Below, in pieces: positions 43,811 through 51,861 of a stretch of 64,000 bases of DNA; positions within the stretch are counted from its first letter, which is position 1; every line of letters starts with the position of its first letter. The stretch lies in contig CAZVWQ010000005.1 in NCBI GenBank assembly GCA_964631275.1, forward strand, positions 16,122 through 80,121, written 5' to 3'. The notes under the pieces are model-generated. The model was given only the letters and a program-made list of their open reading frames with translations, searched no databases and was not told where the DNA came from. This DNA is from CAZVWQ01 sp964631275. GTDB taxonomy: Bacteria > Patescibacteriota > JACMRA01. The position numbers were made by a program, and so were the translations under genes.

Positions 43811-44439
43811 TAATAATAAAGAAACTATTTGAATTAAAAACTGTCAAAAGCTGTATTTTGTATATTCAAATCAATTAAAATTAGGACTCTTTGAATTTTT
43901 AATATTTTTTAGTCTTTATTAAATTTAACTAAAACCAAATTTAGATTTTTATAAGCAAATAGATATTTAAAGTAAAAATTAAAGAAATCACCTGTAGTTG
44001 GTCTTATAGTTGTTTTTAAACAAAAAAACCTAAAGTCTTAAAATAAGAGCAATTCTAAATTACAATTTTTGAAACAACTAAAATCTAAAAACAGTCTTGT
44101 CCCATAATCTAGATTTACAAAATTTTGATCCCATAAATAGGCTTGAGATATGTTAATTTTTAAGAGACTCCCGCAAGAAGTGAATTTTGCTACTAAATGT
44201 AGCTTTAGTTAAGTATTTAAATACAAAATATAGTGGTGTTTGCGGAAGCTTTGTTTATTTTAAAGGACGGAATCAAATAGATTCTATAGAGTGGATTTTA
44301 TACCTATTATTGTATTAATTTTTACACACTTTTCTACAAAACTAACTCCTAAAGAAGCTACTTGTTTGGTTGCTAAAAAATAATTATGAAAGTTGTTAGT
44401 GTAAATTGTATAGATAAATTCTATAAGTAAATATAAAGT
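43811..44439. repeat. gap with E, G and D repeats
   Basis: Family E 43861-43965, a shortened family G element 44094-44158 (minus), and a family D copy 44164-44252. The last 190 bases before the dnaK stop contain nothing recognisable and no clear terminator. Confidence 0.55.
44164..44252 (+). repeat. repeat family D (MITE-like), reference copy
   Basis: About 89 bp with facing ends GAGACTCCCGCAAGAAG and TGTTTGCGGAAGCTTT that can pair into a stem. Other copies: 5752-5849, 35951-36058 (inside B) and 49727-49816 (minus, inside the start of a B copy). Confidence 0.7.
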
Positions 44440-46395
44440 TTATTTTTCGTCTTCATTTGTTTTATTTCCTTCTGACTCTTTATTTCCTTCACTAGATTTA
44501 ACTTCTGCGTCTTTGATATCATCTTCTGACTCTTTCTTTTCGAGATCTTCTTCTTGAGCCCCTTGGTCTGCCGTTGCGGCCTGACTAGAATAGATTTTTT
44601 CTCCTATTTTCATTAGTTTTTCTTGGAGAATTCTAGTTTTAGCTTCGATATCATCTTTTTTGGATTCTTGATCCTTAAGTAATTCTTCTAGTTCAGTTTT
44701 TGTTTTGTTTATTTCTTCTTTTTGATCATCTTCTAATTTGTCGTTCATCTCCCTAATTAATTTTTCAGCTTGGAAGATCAAAGCTTCAGCATTATTTTTG
44801 GCTTCAATTTTAGCTTTTTTAGCTAAATCTACATCTTTCTGTCTTTCGGCTTCTTCTATTGCTTCTTTCTTTTCATTTTCAGATAAAGTAGAAGACCCAG
44901 TAATTGTTATGTTAGCTTGTTTACCAGTACCTTTATCTGCGGCTGTTACTGTTAGAATACCATTAGCGTCTAGATCAAAGGTTACTTCTATTTGAGGGAC
45001 TCCACGTGGAGCTGGAGGAATACCAGATAAAGTGAATTTACCTAAAGATTTGTTATCTGCAGCTAGAGGTCTTTCTCCTTGGACTACATGCACATCTACA
45101 GCAGATTGGTTATCTGAATAGGTTGAGAAAATTTGGCTTTTAGAAGTTGGAATCGTAGTGTTTCTGGGGATCATAGCTGTAGCTACGCCACCAGCAGTTT
45201 CGATAGCCAAAGTTAAAGGTGTAACATCTAATAGTAGAATGTCTTTTACATCACCTTTTAGTACAGCTCCTTGAATAGCTGCACCCATAGCTACTACTTC
45301 GTCTGGATTAACTGAAAGATTAGATTTTTTACCAAAAAAGTCTTCAACACTTTTCTGAATCAAAGGCATTCTAGTCATTCCTCCGACCATGATAATCTCG
45401 TTAACCTGTTCTTTAGCTAAACTTGCATCATCTAGAGCTTTTTTTACTGGCTCCATAGTCCTTTCAATTAAATCTTTGACTAAGTCTTCAAATTTAGCTC
45501 GAGTAATAGTAGTCATTAAATGTTGAGGTTGATTATCTCCATCAACAGTAATATAAGGTAAGTTAATCTGGTGTTCAGCTTGTACAGATAGGTCGTGTTT
45601 AGCTTTTTCACAAGCTTCTTTAATTCTTTGTTTAGCAGCTTTGTCTTTGGATAAATCCACCCCTGTCTCTTTTTGGAATTCTTTGATTACGTAATTAATT
45701 AAAGCCATGTCAAAATCTTTACCGCCAAGGTGAGTGTCTCCATTAGTTGCCAAAACTTCTATTGTCTCGTTAGAAATATCTAATACAGTGACATCAAAGG
45801 TTCCACCTCCAAGGTCGTAAACTAGGACTTTTTCTTCTTGACCTTTATCAAAGCCGTAAGCTAAGGCAGCGGCTGTTGGCTCATTAATAATTCTAAGAAC
45901 TTTTAGTCCAGCAATTTCTCCAGCGTCTTTGGTAGCTTGCCTTTGAGCATCGTTAAAATAAGCAGGTACTGTGATTACAGCTTCAGAAATAGACTGGCCA
46001 AGTTTGCTCTCAGCGTCAGTTTTTAGTTTTCTTAAAACAGCTGCAGAGATTTGCTCTGGCGAGTATTCTTTTCCACTTTTGGTTGTTACTTTTATTTTAC
46101 CATCTTTATCAAGAATTTTGTAGGGTAAAAGATCTAAATCTCTTTTTACTTCTTCATCCTCATAAGATCTTCCGATAAACCTTTTAACTTCATAAAAAGT
46201 GTCTTCAGGTTTAAGGGTTGAGTTACGTTTAGCAACCTCGCCAATTGTAACTGATTCATCTTTAGAATTATAATAAAAAACCGAAGGCGTGGTTCTAGAA
46301 CCTTCAGCATTTTCTATAATTTTAGGCTTGCCACCGACTACATAGGCCATAGCAGAATTAGTTGTTCCTAAGTCTATTCCTAATACTATTGACAT
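44440..46395 (-). CDS. dnaK: chaperone DnaK (Hsp70)
   Basis: ATP-driven Hsp70 chaperone. The ATPase domain starts GIDLGTTNSAMA, with the phosphate loops VYDLGGGTFDVTVLD and GGMTRMPLIQK. The substrate-binding domain (LLDVTPLTLAIETAGG, NTTIPTSKSQIF) and lid follow. The tail is Glu/Lys/Asp-rich (about 600-651). 651 residues is normal. GrpE, DnaJ and HrcA are not beside it, but a CIRCE-like operator in the promoter suggests HrcA-type heat-shock control. Confidence 0.97.
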   Translation of the reverse strand: MSIVLGIDLGTTNSAMAYVVGGKPKIIENAEGSRTTPSVFYYNSKDESVTIGEVAKRNSTLKPEDTFYEVKRFIGRSYEDEEVKRDLDLLPYKILDKDGKIKVTTKSGKEYSPEQISAAVLRKLKTDAESKLGQSISEAVITVPAYFNDAQRQATKDAGEIAGLKVLRIINEPTAAALAYGFDKGQEEKVLVYDLGGGTFDVTVLDISNETIEVLATNGDTHLGGKDFDMALINYVIKEFQKETGVDLSKDKAAKQRIKEACEKAKHDLSVQAEHQINLPYITVDGDNQPQHLMTTITRAKFEDLVKDLIERTMEPVKKALDDASLAKEQVNEIIMVGGMTRMPLIQKSVEDFFGKKSNLSVNPDEVVAMGAAIQGAVLKGDVKDILLLDVTPLTLAIETAGGVATAMIPRNTTIPTSKSQIFSTYSDNQSAVDVHVVQGERPLAADNKSLGKFTLSGIPPAPRGVPQIEVTFDLDANGILTVTAADKGTGKQANITITGSSTLSENEKKEAIEEAERQKDVDLAKKAKIEAKNNAEALIFQAEKLIREMNDKLEDDQKEEINKTKTELEELLKDQESKKDDIEAKTRILQEKLMKIGEKIYSSQAATADQGAQEEDLEKKESEDDIKDAEVKSSEGNKESEGNKTNEDEK

Positions 46396-46440
46396 AGATA
46401 TGATTAATTATGTTTGATTTTAATTTTTCAATTATTTAGT

Positions 46441-46469
46441 ACAATAAAATTAGCAACCTCTTTTGTCAA
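46441..46469 (-). promoter_or_regulatory. dnaK promoter
   Basis: Minus strand TTGACA (46464-46469), 17 bases, TATTGT (46441-46446), about 45 bases before the ATG at 46395. It is embedded in the CIRCE-like palindrome. Confidence 0.65.
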
Positions 46470-46476
46470 GTGCTAA
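46450..46476 (-). promoter_or_regulatory. CIRCE-like HrcA operator of dnaK
   Basis: On the minus strand TTAGCACTT, nine bases, GGTTGCTAA. This compares with the CIRCE consensus TTAGCACTC-N9-GAGTGCTAA: 8 of 9 and 7 of 9 matches with the exact spacing. It overlaps the -35 hexamer and spacer of the dnaK promoter, so a bound repressor would block transcription. Confidence 0.7.
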
Positions 46477-46624
46477 AAATTTATAATTAAAGCCTTGTAT
46501 TGAAGAGATTATTTTTTGGTCTAAACTCAAAAAACAAAATTTAATAAATCACTTGTCAAAATACTAAGTATTTGTTATTTTTCTAAAATAAAAGTTTAAA
46601 TTTAATTTAAAACAATATATTATA

Positions 46625-48145
46625 ATGAAAATTTTTTTTGATCTAAAATTTAATAATATTTTGGAAAAGAATCTTTCTAGATCAGAGCAAGAGCCAAAAA
46701 AAGAACAAACTTTACAATTTCAAAACCCTGATCCAAAACAAAATATTGTCCTTAAAAAATCTTTCTTTTACAGACCCCCTACCTGGGCGAGTTTGGTAAT
46801 TATTGGGTTAATTATTTTTTCTTTAGTTTTTTCTAGTTTGGCTATTAAGACTCAATCTCAAATTAAAGATTGCCAAGAGATTTTTACTAAAATTAAAGAT
46901 GAGTTTGACTTACAAGATTCGGAGTGTGATTTACACATAGTATTTGTGAGTAATAATGATCTTAAGATAGAATCTCTAAAAGAAAAACAGAGGCTTTTTT
47001 TGGCTAGAAAATTTTTATACGAAACCAAAAAACAAAAATCTACCGAAGAGCAAGAGGTTTATAATACTTTGTCTATTTTCCCTGAATTTCAAGATCTTGA
47101 TTTAATTTTGGCTGAAATACAAAAAGATCTCCAAGAAAAACTTAGTTATGAAGAAAAGGTAATTATACTTAAAAATCTAAAAAACGCTCAAAGTAATGAA
47201 GTTAAAAAAAGAAAAAATCAATTTAGAAAAGAAATTAACCAGACTAGAACTTTGGTCAGTCAAGTTGGTATAGATGAAAACAAAAAAAAAGAGTTTGAAT
47301 TATTTGAACAAGAATCACTAAATTTATTAGAATCTGAAATTGAAGATACTACTAAAGCTAGTAAGGTTGTTAATTTAGATACTCAAATAAAATACTGGAA
47401 TAAAGAGCTTAACACCAGATTAGCTAAAGTTGATATCCCTCCGTCTAATCCAGTTTTGCCTCTAGAAGAGGAAAAAGAATTATTATCTAAGATTAAGTTT
47501 GTGACCGAAAAACAAACTCAAATTAACCAAAGCCAAATTGATTGTAAGATGATGAAATGTTTATCAATTACTTTTGATGATGGACCAATGAAAGATAATA
47601 CTGATAGAGTTCTGAATTACCTAAAAGAGAGAAATGTTCAAGCCACTTTTTATGTAATTGGTAACAAAATCAGAGCCAACGAAGATCTATTACTCAGAAT
47701 GCAGGCCGAAGGTCACGAAGTGGCTAATCATACTTGGACACATTCTAACCTGACTGCTATTAGCCTTGATCAAGCCAAGGAAGAAATTAGACTAACTTCA
47801 GAAGAAATAAAAAGAGTAACTGGTGTTTTACCTTTTACCTATAGACCTCCGTATGGAGCAATTAATGAACAGTTAATCAAAGAAATTGCCTTGCCAGCTG
47901 TAAAATGGGCAGTTGATCCTAAAGACTGGAAAGATAGAAATGCCGACTTAGTTGCTCGTAGAGTAATTAATTCAGTTAAGCCAAACCAAATAATTTTACT
48001 TCATGATATTCATTCTTCTTCGGTTGATAGCGTACCTTGGATATTAGATACGCTGATTGCTGAGGGATATGTTTTTGTGCCAATTAACAAAATACTGGGA
48101 TATCAAGATAATCCTGAGAAGATTCCTAAAGGGGTAGTTTACTAG
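46625..48145 (+). CDS. membrane-anchored polysaccharide deacetylase (NodB domain)
   Basis: Removes acetyl groups from a surface polysaccharide or peptidoglycan N-acetylglucosamine. N-terminal cytosolic part, a transmembrane helix at about 54-73 (WASLVIIGLIIFSLVFSSLA), a coiled-coil linker at about 110-270, then the NodB domain at 310-500. Motifs: SITFDDGP with Asp318-Asp319, NHTWTH with His369 and His373 as metal ligands, RPPYG, VDPKDW, and IILLHD. The catalytic domain is outside the cell. A weak promoter-like TTGTCA-N17-TATTTT lies at 46553-46581. Confidence 0.92.
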   Translation: MKIFFDLKFNNILEKNLSRSEQEPKKEQTLQFQNPDPKQNIVLKKSFFYRPPTWASLVIIGLIIFSLVFSSLAIKTQSQIKDCQEIFTKIKDEFDLQDSECDLHIVFVSNNDLKIESLKEKQRLFLARKFLYETKKQKSTEEQEVYNTLSIFPEFQDLDLILAEIQKDLQEKLSYEEKVIILKNLKNAQSNEVKKRKNQFRKEINQTRTLVSQVGIDENKKKEFELFEQESLNLLESEIEDTTKASKVVNLDTQIKYWNKELNTRLAKVDIPPSNPVLPLEEEKELLSKIKFVTEKQTQINQSQIDCKMMKCLSITFDDGPMKDNTDRVLNYLKERNVQATFYVIGNKIRANEDLLLRMQAEGHEVANHTWTHSNLTAISLDQAKEEIRLTSEEIKRVTGVLPFTYRPPYGAINEQLIKEIALPAVKWAVDPKDWKDRNADLVARRVINSVKPNQIILLHDIHSSSVDSVPWILDTLIAEGYVFVPINKILGYQDNPEKIPKGVVY

Positions 48146-48567
48146 ATAGTTGATGTAAACTCTCAAGCTTTGTTTACGTTTCCTGGTAAGTTAGTTTTAC
48201 TCTTATATCCTTTTCACTAATTGTTACGGTAATTACCCGTTAAGAATTTATCTTAAATAAAGAACTTATTTTCTTATGAAGAGCTAAATTTAGGGTAATA
48301 GTAAACGGATTAGTTATAAAATAAACCATTTTTTGGAATATAAAATTTTTTACTAGAATTTTTGTCCTAAAATATCAACAAAATTAGATTTTAATTTGAG
48401 AATTAACTTAAAATTTGCTAAAACCTTTTAATAATCAAGTTTTAGAGGTTTTTTGTGATTAAAAATAAATAATTTACAGTTTAGAATATTAGCCTTATTT
48501 TAAGGCTTTAAAAAGATAGTTTTTTTTGGTTCTTGCCAAGATTTGTCAATTTGCTTTGATTTAGTAA
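48146..48567. repeat. gap with A and F repeats
   Basis: A full-length family A copy at 48204-48318 (minus) and a family F copy at 48368-48458 (minus). The remaining 100 bases before the hexokinase-like gene hold no clear signal. Confidence 0.55.
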
Positions 48568-49692
48568 ATGCTATATACTTTAGATCAATTAAAAGAATTT
48601 TCAGAAAACTTAGCTACTGAGATTGATAATAGTAGTTCAGGGATTAAGAGTTCTATTAAATATCTAAAAACTAACTTTCCTAACGAGTCATTAGTTGATA
48701 ATCTTGAAGAGTTTCAGGTAATTATGATTGGCGGTTCACATCTAGAGACTGTTACAGCTAGATTTTTAGATTTAGAACTAGAAATTTATGATTTTGATGA
48801 GACTGAAGTACCAAAGTTAGCTACAGATAAGATTTTTTTTGAATTAGTTGAAAAATACCTAAGACCAAAAACTAAAACCTTGATTCTTAATTTTGCTTAT
48901 CCACTTAAGTCAGTTAAGCGAGGTAAGTATTTAGATGGAATTTTGGTTAATTCAGTCAAAGGTCACTCTTTTCAAGGCTTGATTGGTAAGCAGGTAGGTT
49001 TAGAATTAGAAAAATACTTAAAAACTAAAAATAAAAAAATTCAAATTAGTCTTTGTAACGATACAACTGCCCTTGGCTTGGCTTATTTTGAGTGGAAGCC
49101 ACAAGGATTTGAAACCAAAAAAACTTTAGTTGGCGTGGTTGGTACTGGTTTTAATTTTGGACATTTTACTAACCAAACTGAATTTGTTAATTTAGAACTA
49201 GGTAATTTTGACAAATTTGAGCAGTCCAAAACTGGTAAGATCGTCGACGAACAATCAGATAATTTTGGGTTTCAAAGACTAGAAAAAGAAGTTGGCGGAG
49301 GTTATTTGTATAAACATTATAATTTAGAATCTAAAAACCCTAGCTTTGAAGTATCTTCTACTAAAGAACTAAACACTCTTTTGGAGACAAAATCTTTTAG
49401 CCGTCAAGAAGCTGGAGAAGTAATAATTGAGAGAGCAGCCTCTTTGGTTGCTATGTCAATCAAGGGTATTTACGAATTTAAGAAGAGAAAATTTTTTGCT
49501 GATCAAGATTTTGAGTTGTTAGTTTTAATAGAAGGAAGTTTGTACTGGAAAGGTTATGGTTTTAAAGAGTCGGTTAATGACTATTTAGATAGGTTAGATC
49601 TAGACCTTAATAAAATTAAAATTGACCATACTCGTAAAATTGGACTCAAAGGTGCAGCTAGATTGGCTTATCTAGGAGAGGTTTTGGTTTAG
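48568..49692 (+). CDS. hexokinase-like sugar kinase (eukaryotic-type hexokinase fold)
   Basis: 374 residues with the order of motifs of the hexokinase family rather than ROK kinases. The first half has MIGGSHLETVTARF and LNFAYPLKS...LVNSVKGHSFQG (compare the FSFP and W-x-KGF region of hexokinases), then SLCNDTTALGLAYF with the catalytic Asp in ND. The ATP-binding strand VGVVGTGFNFGHF follows, and LEKEVGGGYLYKHY resembles the hexokinase E-x-SG-x-YL segment. The C-terminal helix is KIGLKGAARLAYLG. Substrate probably a hexose. The typical glycolysis neighbours are absent. Family assignment is by motif order only. Confidence 0.7.
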   Translation: MLYTLDQLKEFSENLATEIDNSSSGIKSSIKYLKTNFPNESLVDNLEEFQVIMIGGSHLETVTARFLDLELEIYDFDETEVPKLATDKIFFELVEKYLRPKTKTLILNFAYPLKSVKRGKYLDGILVNSVKGHSFQGLIGKQVGLELEKYLKTKNKKIQISLCNDTTALGLAYFEWKPQGFETKKTLVGVVGTGFNFGHFTNQTEFVNLELGNFDKFEQSKTGKIVDEQSDNFGFQRLEKEVGGGYLYKHYNLESKNPSFEVSSTKELNTLLETKSFSRQEAGEVIIERAASLVAMSIKGIYEFKKRKFFADQDFELLVLIEGSLYWKGYGFKESVNDYLDRLDLDLNKIKIDHTRKIGLKGAARLAYLGEVLV

Positions 49693-49818
49693 ATTACAAC
49701 TCAATTAATTTTCAAAATTTACATATCAAAGCTTCCGTAGACACCACTATATTTTGTATTTAAATACTTAACTAAATCTACATTTAGTAGTAAAATTCAA
49801 TTCTTGTGGAAGTCTTGA

Positions 49819-49925
49819 TATAAAGCAATTTCACATTCAACTTAGATAAGTTATTAGATATTAAGTTTCTTTTAAAGTAAATTTTGGATACTCAAAATGT
49901 CTAACTAGTACACGGGTTAGCTATA
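49819..49925 (+). repeat. repeat family J, IS630-related MITE, reference copy
   Basis: 107 bp, left end TATAAAGCAATTTCACATTC, right end TACACGGGTTAGCTATA. The right 30 bases match the right end of IS630 remnant copy 2 (AATGTCTA-x-TTAGAGTATGGGTTAGCTATA type). Related pieces: 3001-3115, about 5931-5975, 9713-9760, 37451-37497 and about 54440-54487. Confidence 0.65.
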
Positions 49926-49930
49926 TCTAC

Positions 49931-50030
49931 ATTAATCATGTCTCAAAACCTATTTTTACTGTTGATTAATATCCATTTATGGGGTCAGGGGTCAAAGTTT
50001 TGTAAATTTAAGTTATGGGACAAGACTATT
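49931..50030 (+). repeat. repeat family G (MITE-like), reference copy
   Basis: 100 bp with imperfect inverted ends: ATTAATCATGTCTCAAAA at the left and, read from the right on the other strand, AATAGTCTTGTCCCATAA. Other copies: 26281-26368, 30186-30277 (minus), 32582-32674, 37494-37586 (minus) and 44094-44158 (shortened, minus). Family H elements share the TAGTCTTGTCTCAAAAC terminus. Confidence 0.7.
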
Positions 50031-50045
50031 TTTAAATCGTAAGGA

Positions 50046-51254
50046 TTATTCCTCAAACCCAACTTTTATAATATTTACAGCTCCACGTTTTTTTAGACCT
50101 TGATATCTTTTATTTTCGCTTCTATGAAAATCATAGTCAATCTCAAAAGATTTGTTTTCGGATTCTAATTTTGGTAAAATATTTAGATAAATTTCTTTTA
50201 GGTTTTGTCGAGAGTTAGGTAAAATTCCGAGTTTACTTTTCTTTTCAAAGTCTGGATAAAGATTCCAGTTAGTCAAAAATTCATGCATGGTTACATCACC
50301 CCAACCAAAACCTATAGCTGGGCTTTGTTTACCAAATAATTCCATCAAATTATCATATCGGCCACCACCAAATAAAGCTCTTGGATTAGCTGGGTTTTTA
50401 TCAAAGGCTTCTAGGACAATTCCAGTGTAATAAGCAATCCCACGAATTATACAAGGATTAAATTCGTATTCTACTTCTGGCCTTATTTGTGGTAATAGAT
50501 TTAGCAATAAATCTAACTCTGAGTATTCTTTGGCTAGATCTAAATATTGCTCCCAACTAAAACCTTGTTTTTTGGTTAGATCTTCGATAAGTTTAATTTG
50601 ACTTTGGTCTAAGCCTGCATTAGATAAAACTTCGGTTTTGGTCTTTAGATCTTCTTTGAACCAATCATCAAGTACTTTATAGATAATTTCTTTAATTTCA
50701 AAAAATTGATTTTTTTTTAGCCACTCATCCAAAACTTGTCGATGGTTATACATGATTTTGAAGTTCTTTTTGGTGGCTTTAAAACCTAAAAATATTTTAC
50801 CTAGAACATTCATTAGTTCGATTTCTGCTTCACCAGCTGGAAGTCCGATAATATCTACATTTAGTTGCCAGTGCTCTCTGAGCCTACCTTTTTGGGGTCT
50901 TTCGTAACGGAAACAATTAGGAATACTGAACCATCTGAGAGGGAAATTCAGCTCACCAAACTTATTAGCTACCAATCTAGCTAGACTAGGAGTTTGTTCT
51001 GGTCTAAGAGCAATGTGTCTATTAGATTTATCATAAAAATTATAAAGTTGTTTAGAGCCTAATTCTTCTCCAGATTTGGCAATGTATAGGTCAGCGTTTT
51101 CGATTACTGAAGTTTCGTACTCTACAAAACCTAAAGAATTTAAAGTCTGCTTCCAGGTACTAAAAATATAATTTCTTTTTTTTAGATCAAGTGGATAAAA
51201 ATCTCTAGTACCTTTGTATGGTTGACTTGGAAATATTTGGTTTTTTGTAGTCAT
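50046..51254 (-). CDS. hisS: histidine--tRNA ligase
   Basis: Class II aminoacyl-tRNA synthetase that charges tRNA-His. Motif 1 region KGTRDFYP, motif 2 FRYERPQKGRLREHWQL, the His-specific RGIAYYTGIVLEAF, and motif 3 FGGGRYDNLMELFG with AIGFGWG are intact. The C-terminal anticodon-binding domain is compact (about 325-402) and ends KVGFEE. 402 residues is slightly below average. Confidence 0.96.
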   Translation of the reverse strand: MTTKNQIFPSQPYKGTRDFYPLDLKKRNYIFSTWKQTLNSLGFVEYETSVIENADLYIAKSGEELGSKQLYNFYDKSNRHIALRPEQTPSLARLVANKFGELNFPLRWFSIPNCFRYERPQKGRLREHWQLNVDIIGLPAGEAEIELMNVLGKIFLGFKATKKNFKIMYNHRQVLDEWLKKNQFFEIKEIIYKVLDDWFKEDLKTKTEVLSNAGLDQSQIKLIEDLTKKQGFSWEQYLDLAKEYSELDLLLNLLPQIRPEVEYEFNPCIIRGIAYYTGIVLEAFDKNPANPRALFGGGRYDNLMELFGKQSPAIGFGWGDVTMHEFLTNWNLYPDFEKKSKLGILPNSRQNLKEIYLNILPKLESENKSFEIDYDFHRSENKRYQGLKKRGAVNIIKVGFEE

Positions 51255-51861
51255 TAAATTTGTTTATAAAGAATATTTTATAACTTTGATTAATTAAATT
51301 AAGATTTTTTGAATTTTCAAGTAATTTATATTAGTCTTGAATAAAGCTAAGTTAAAACCAAAAATTTAGATTCTAAAAAATTAAAATTCATTTTTACAAA
51401 TATAAAGTCTTGTCTCAAAACTTTTCAAAAACGTTTTTTGATTAAATAAAGTAAAAGTCTGTTTTACATAATATTTTATACTTTTCACTTTTAAACAAAC
51501 AAAAAAACAAGCTATTTTTTTGAGTAAGGAAATAAGATTAATTTCAAGTATATTTTGAGCATAAATAACTACGAATTCTATCATTTATACAATTAATATA
51601 AATAAAATGACCTTTGATCTTTTTGTTGATTTGATAATTTGAGTTACGAATAAACCTTTATTTTTTATTAGGTTTTTGATAGATAATATATTTAACCTAA
51701 ATGAATACTAATTTAGAACAAAAAAATAGTTTTGACAAGTTATGGCTACTATATCAGTTATAGTTGGAATTATAACATAAAAAACCTTTGTTAACAAAAG
51801 AAATACAAAACATACATTTTTGCTTGACTTTTTTGTTTAGAAGTATTATTTGTTAGTGTCT
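51255..51861. repeat. gap with E and H repeats
   Basis: Divergent region. Family E at 51270-51395 and family H at 51409-51540 (starts GTCTTGTCTCAAAAC). A promoter-like TTGACT (51824-51829), 17 bases, TATTTG (51847-51852) lies directly before the PBP start. If used, the transcript would have almost no leader. Confidence 0.45.

Larger units (their letters stand above)
49693..50045. repeat. gap tiled by B fragment, D, J and G repeats
   Basis: Four elements fill the gap: the 5' part of family B 49697-49724, family D 49727-49816 (minus), family J 49819-49925 and family G 49931-50030. The hexokinase-like and hisS genes converge on it. Confidence 0.65.
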
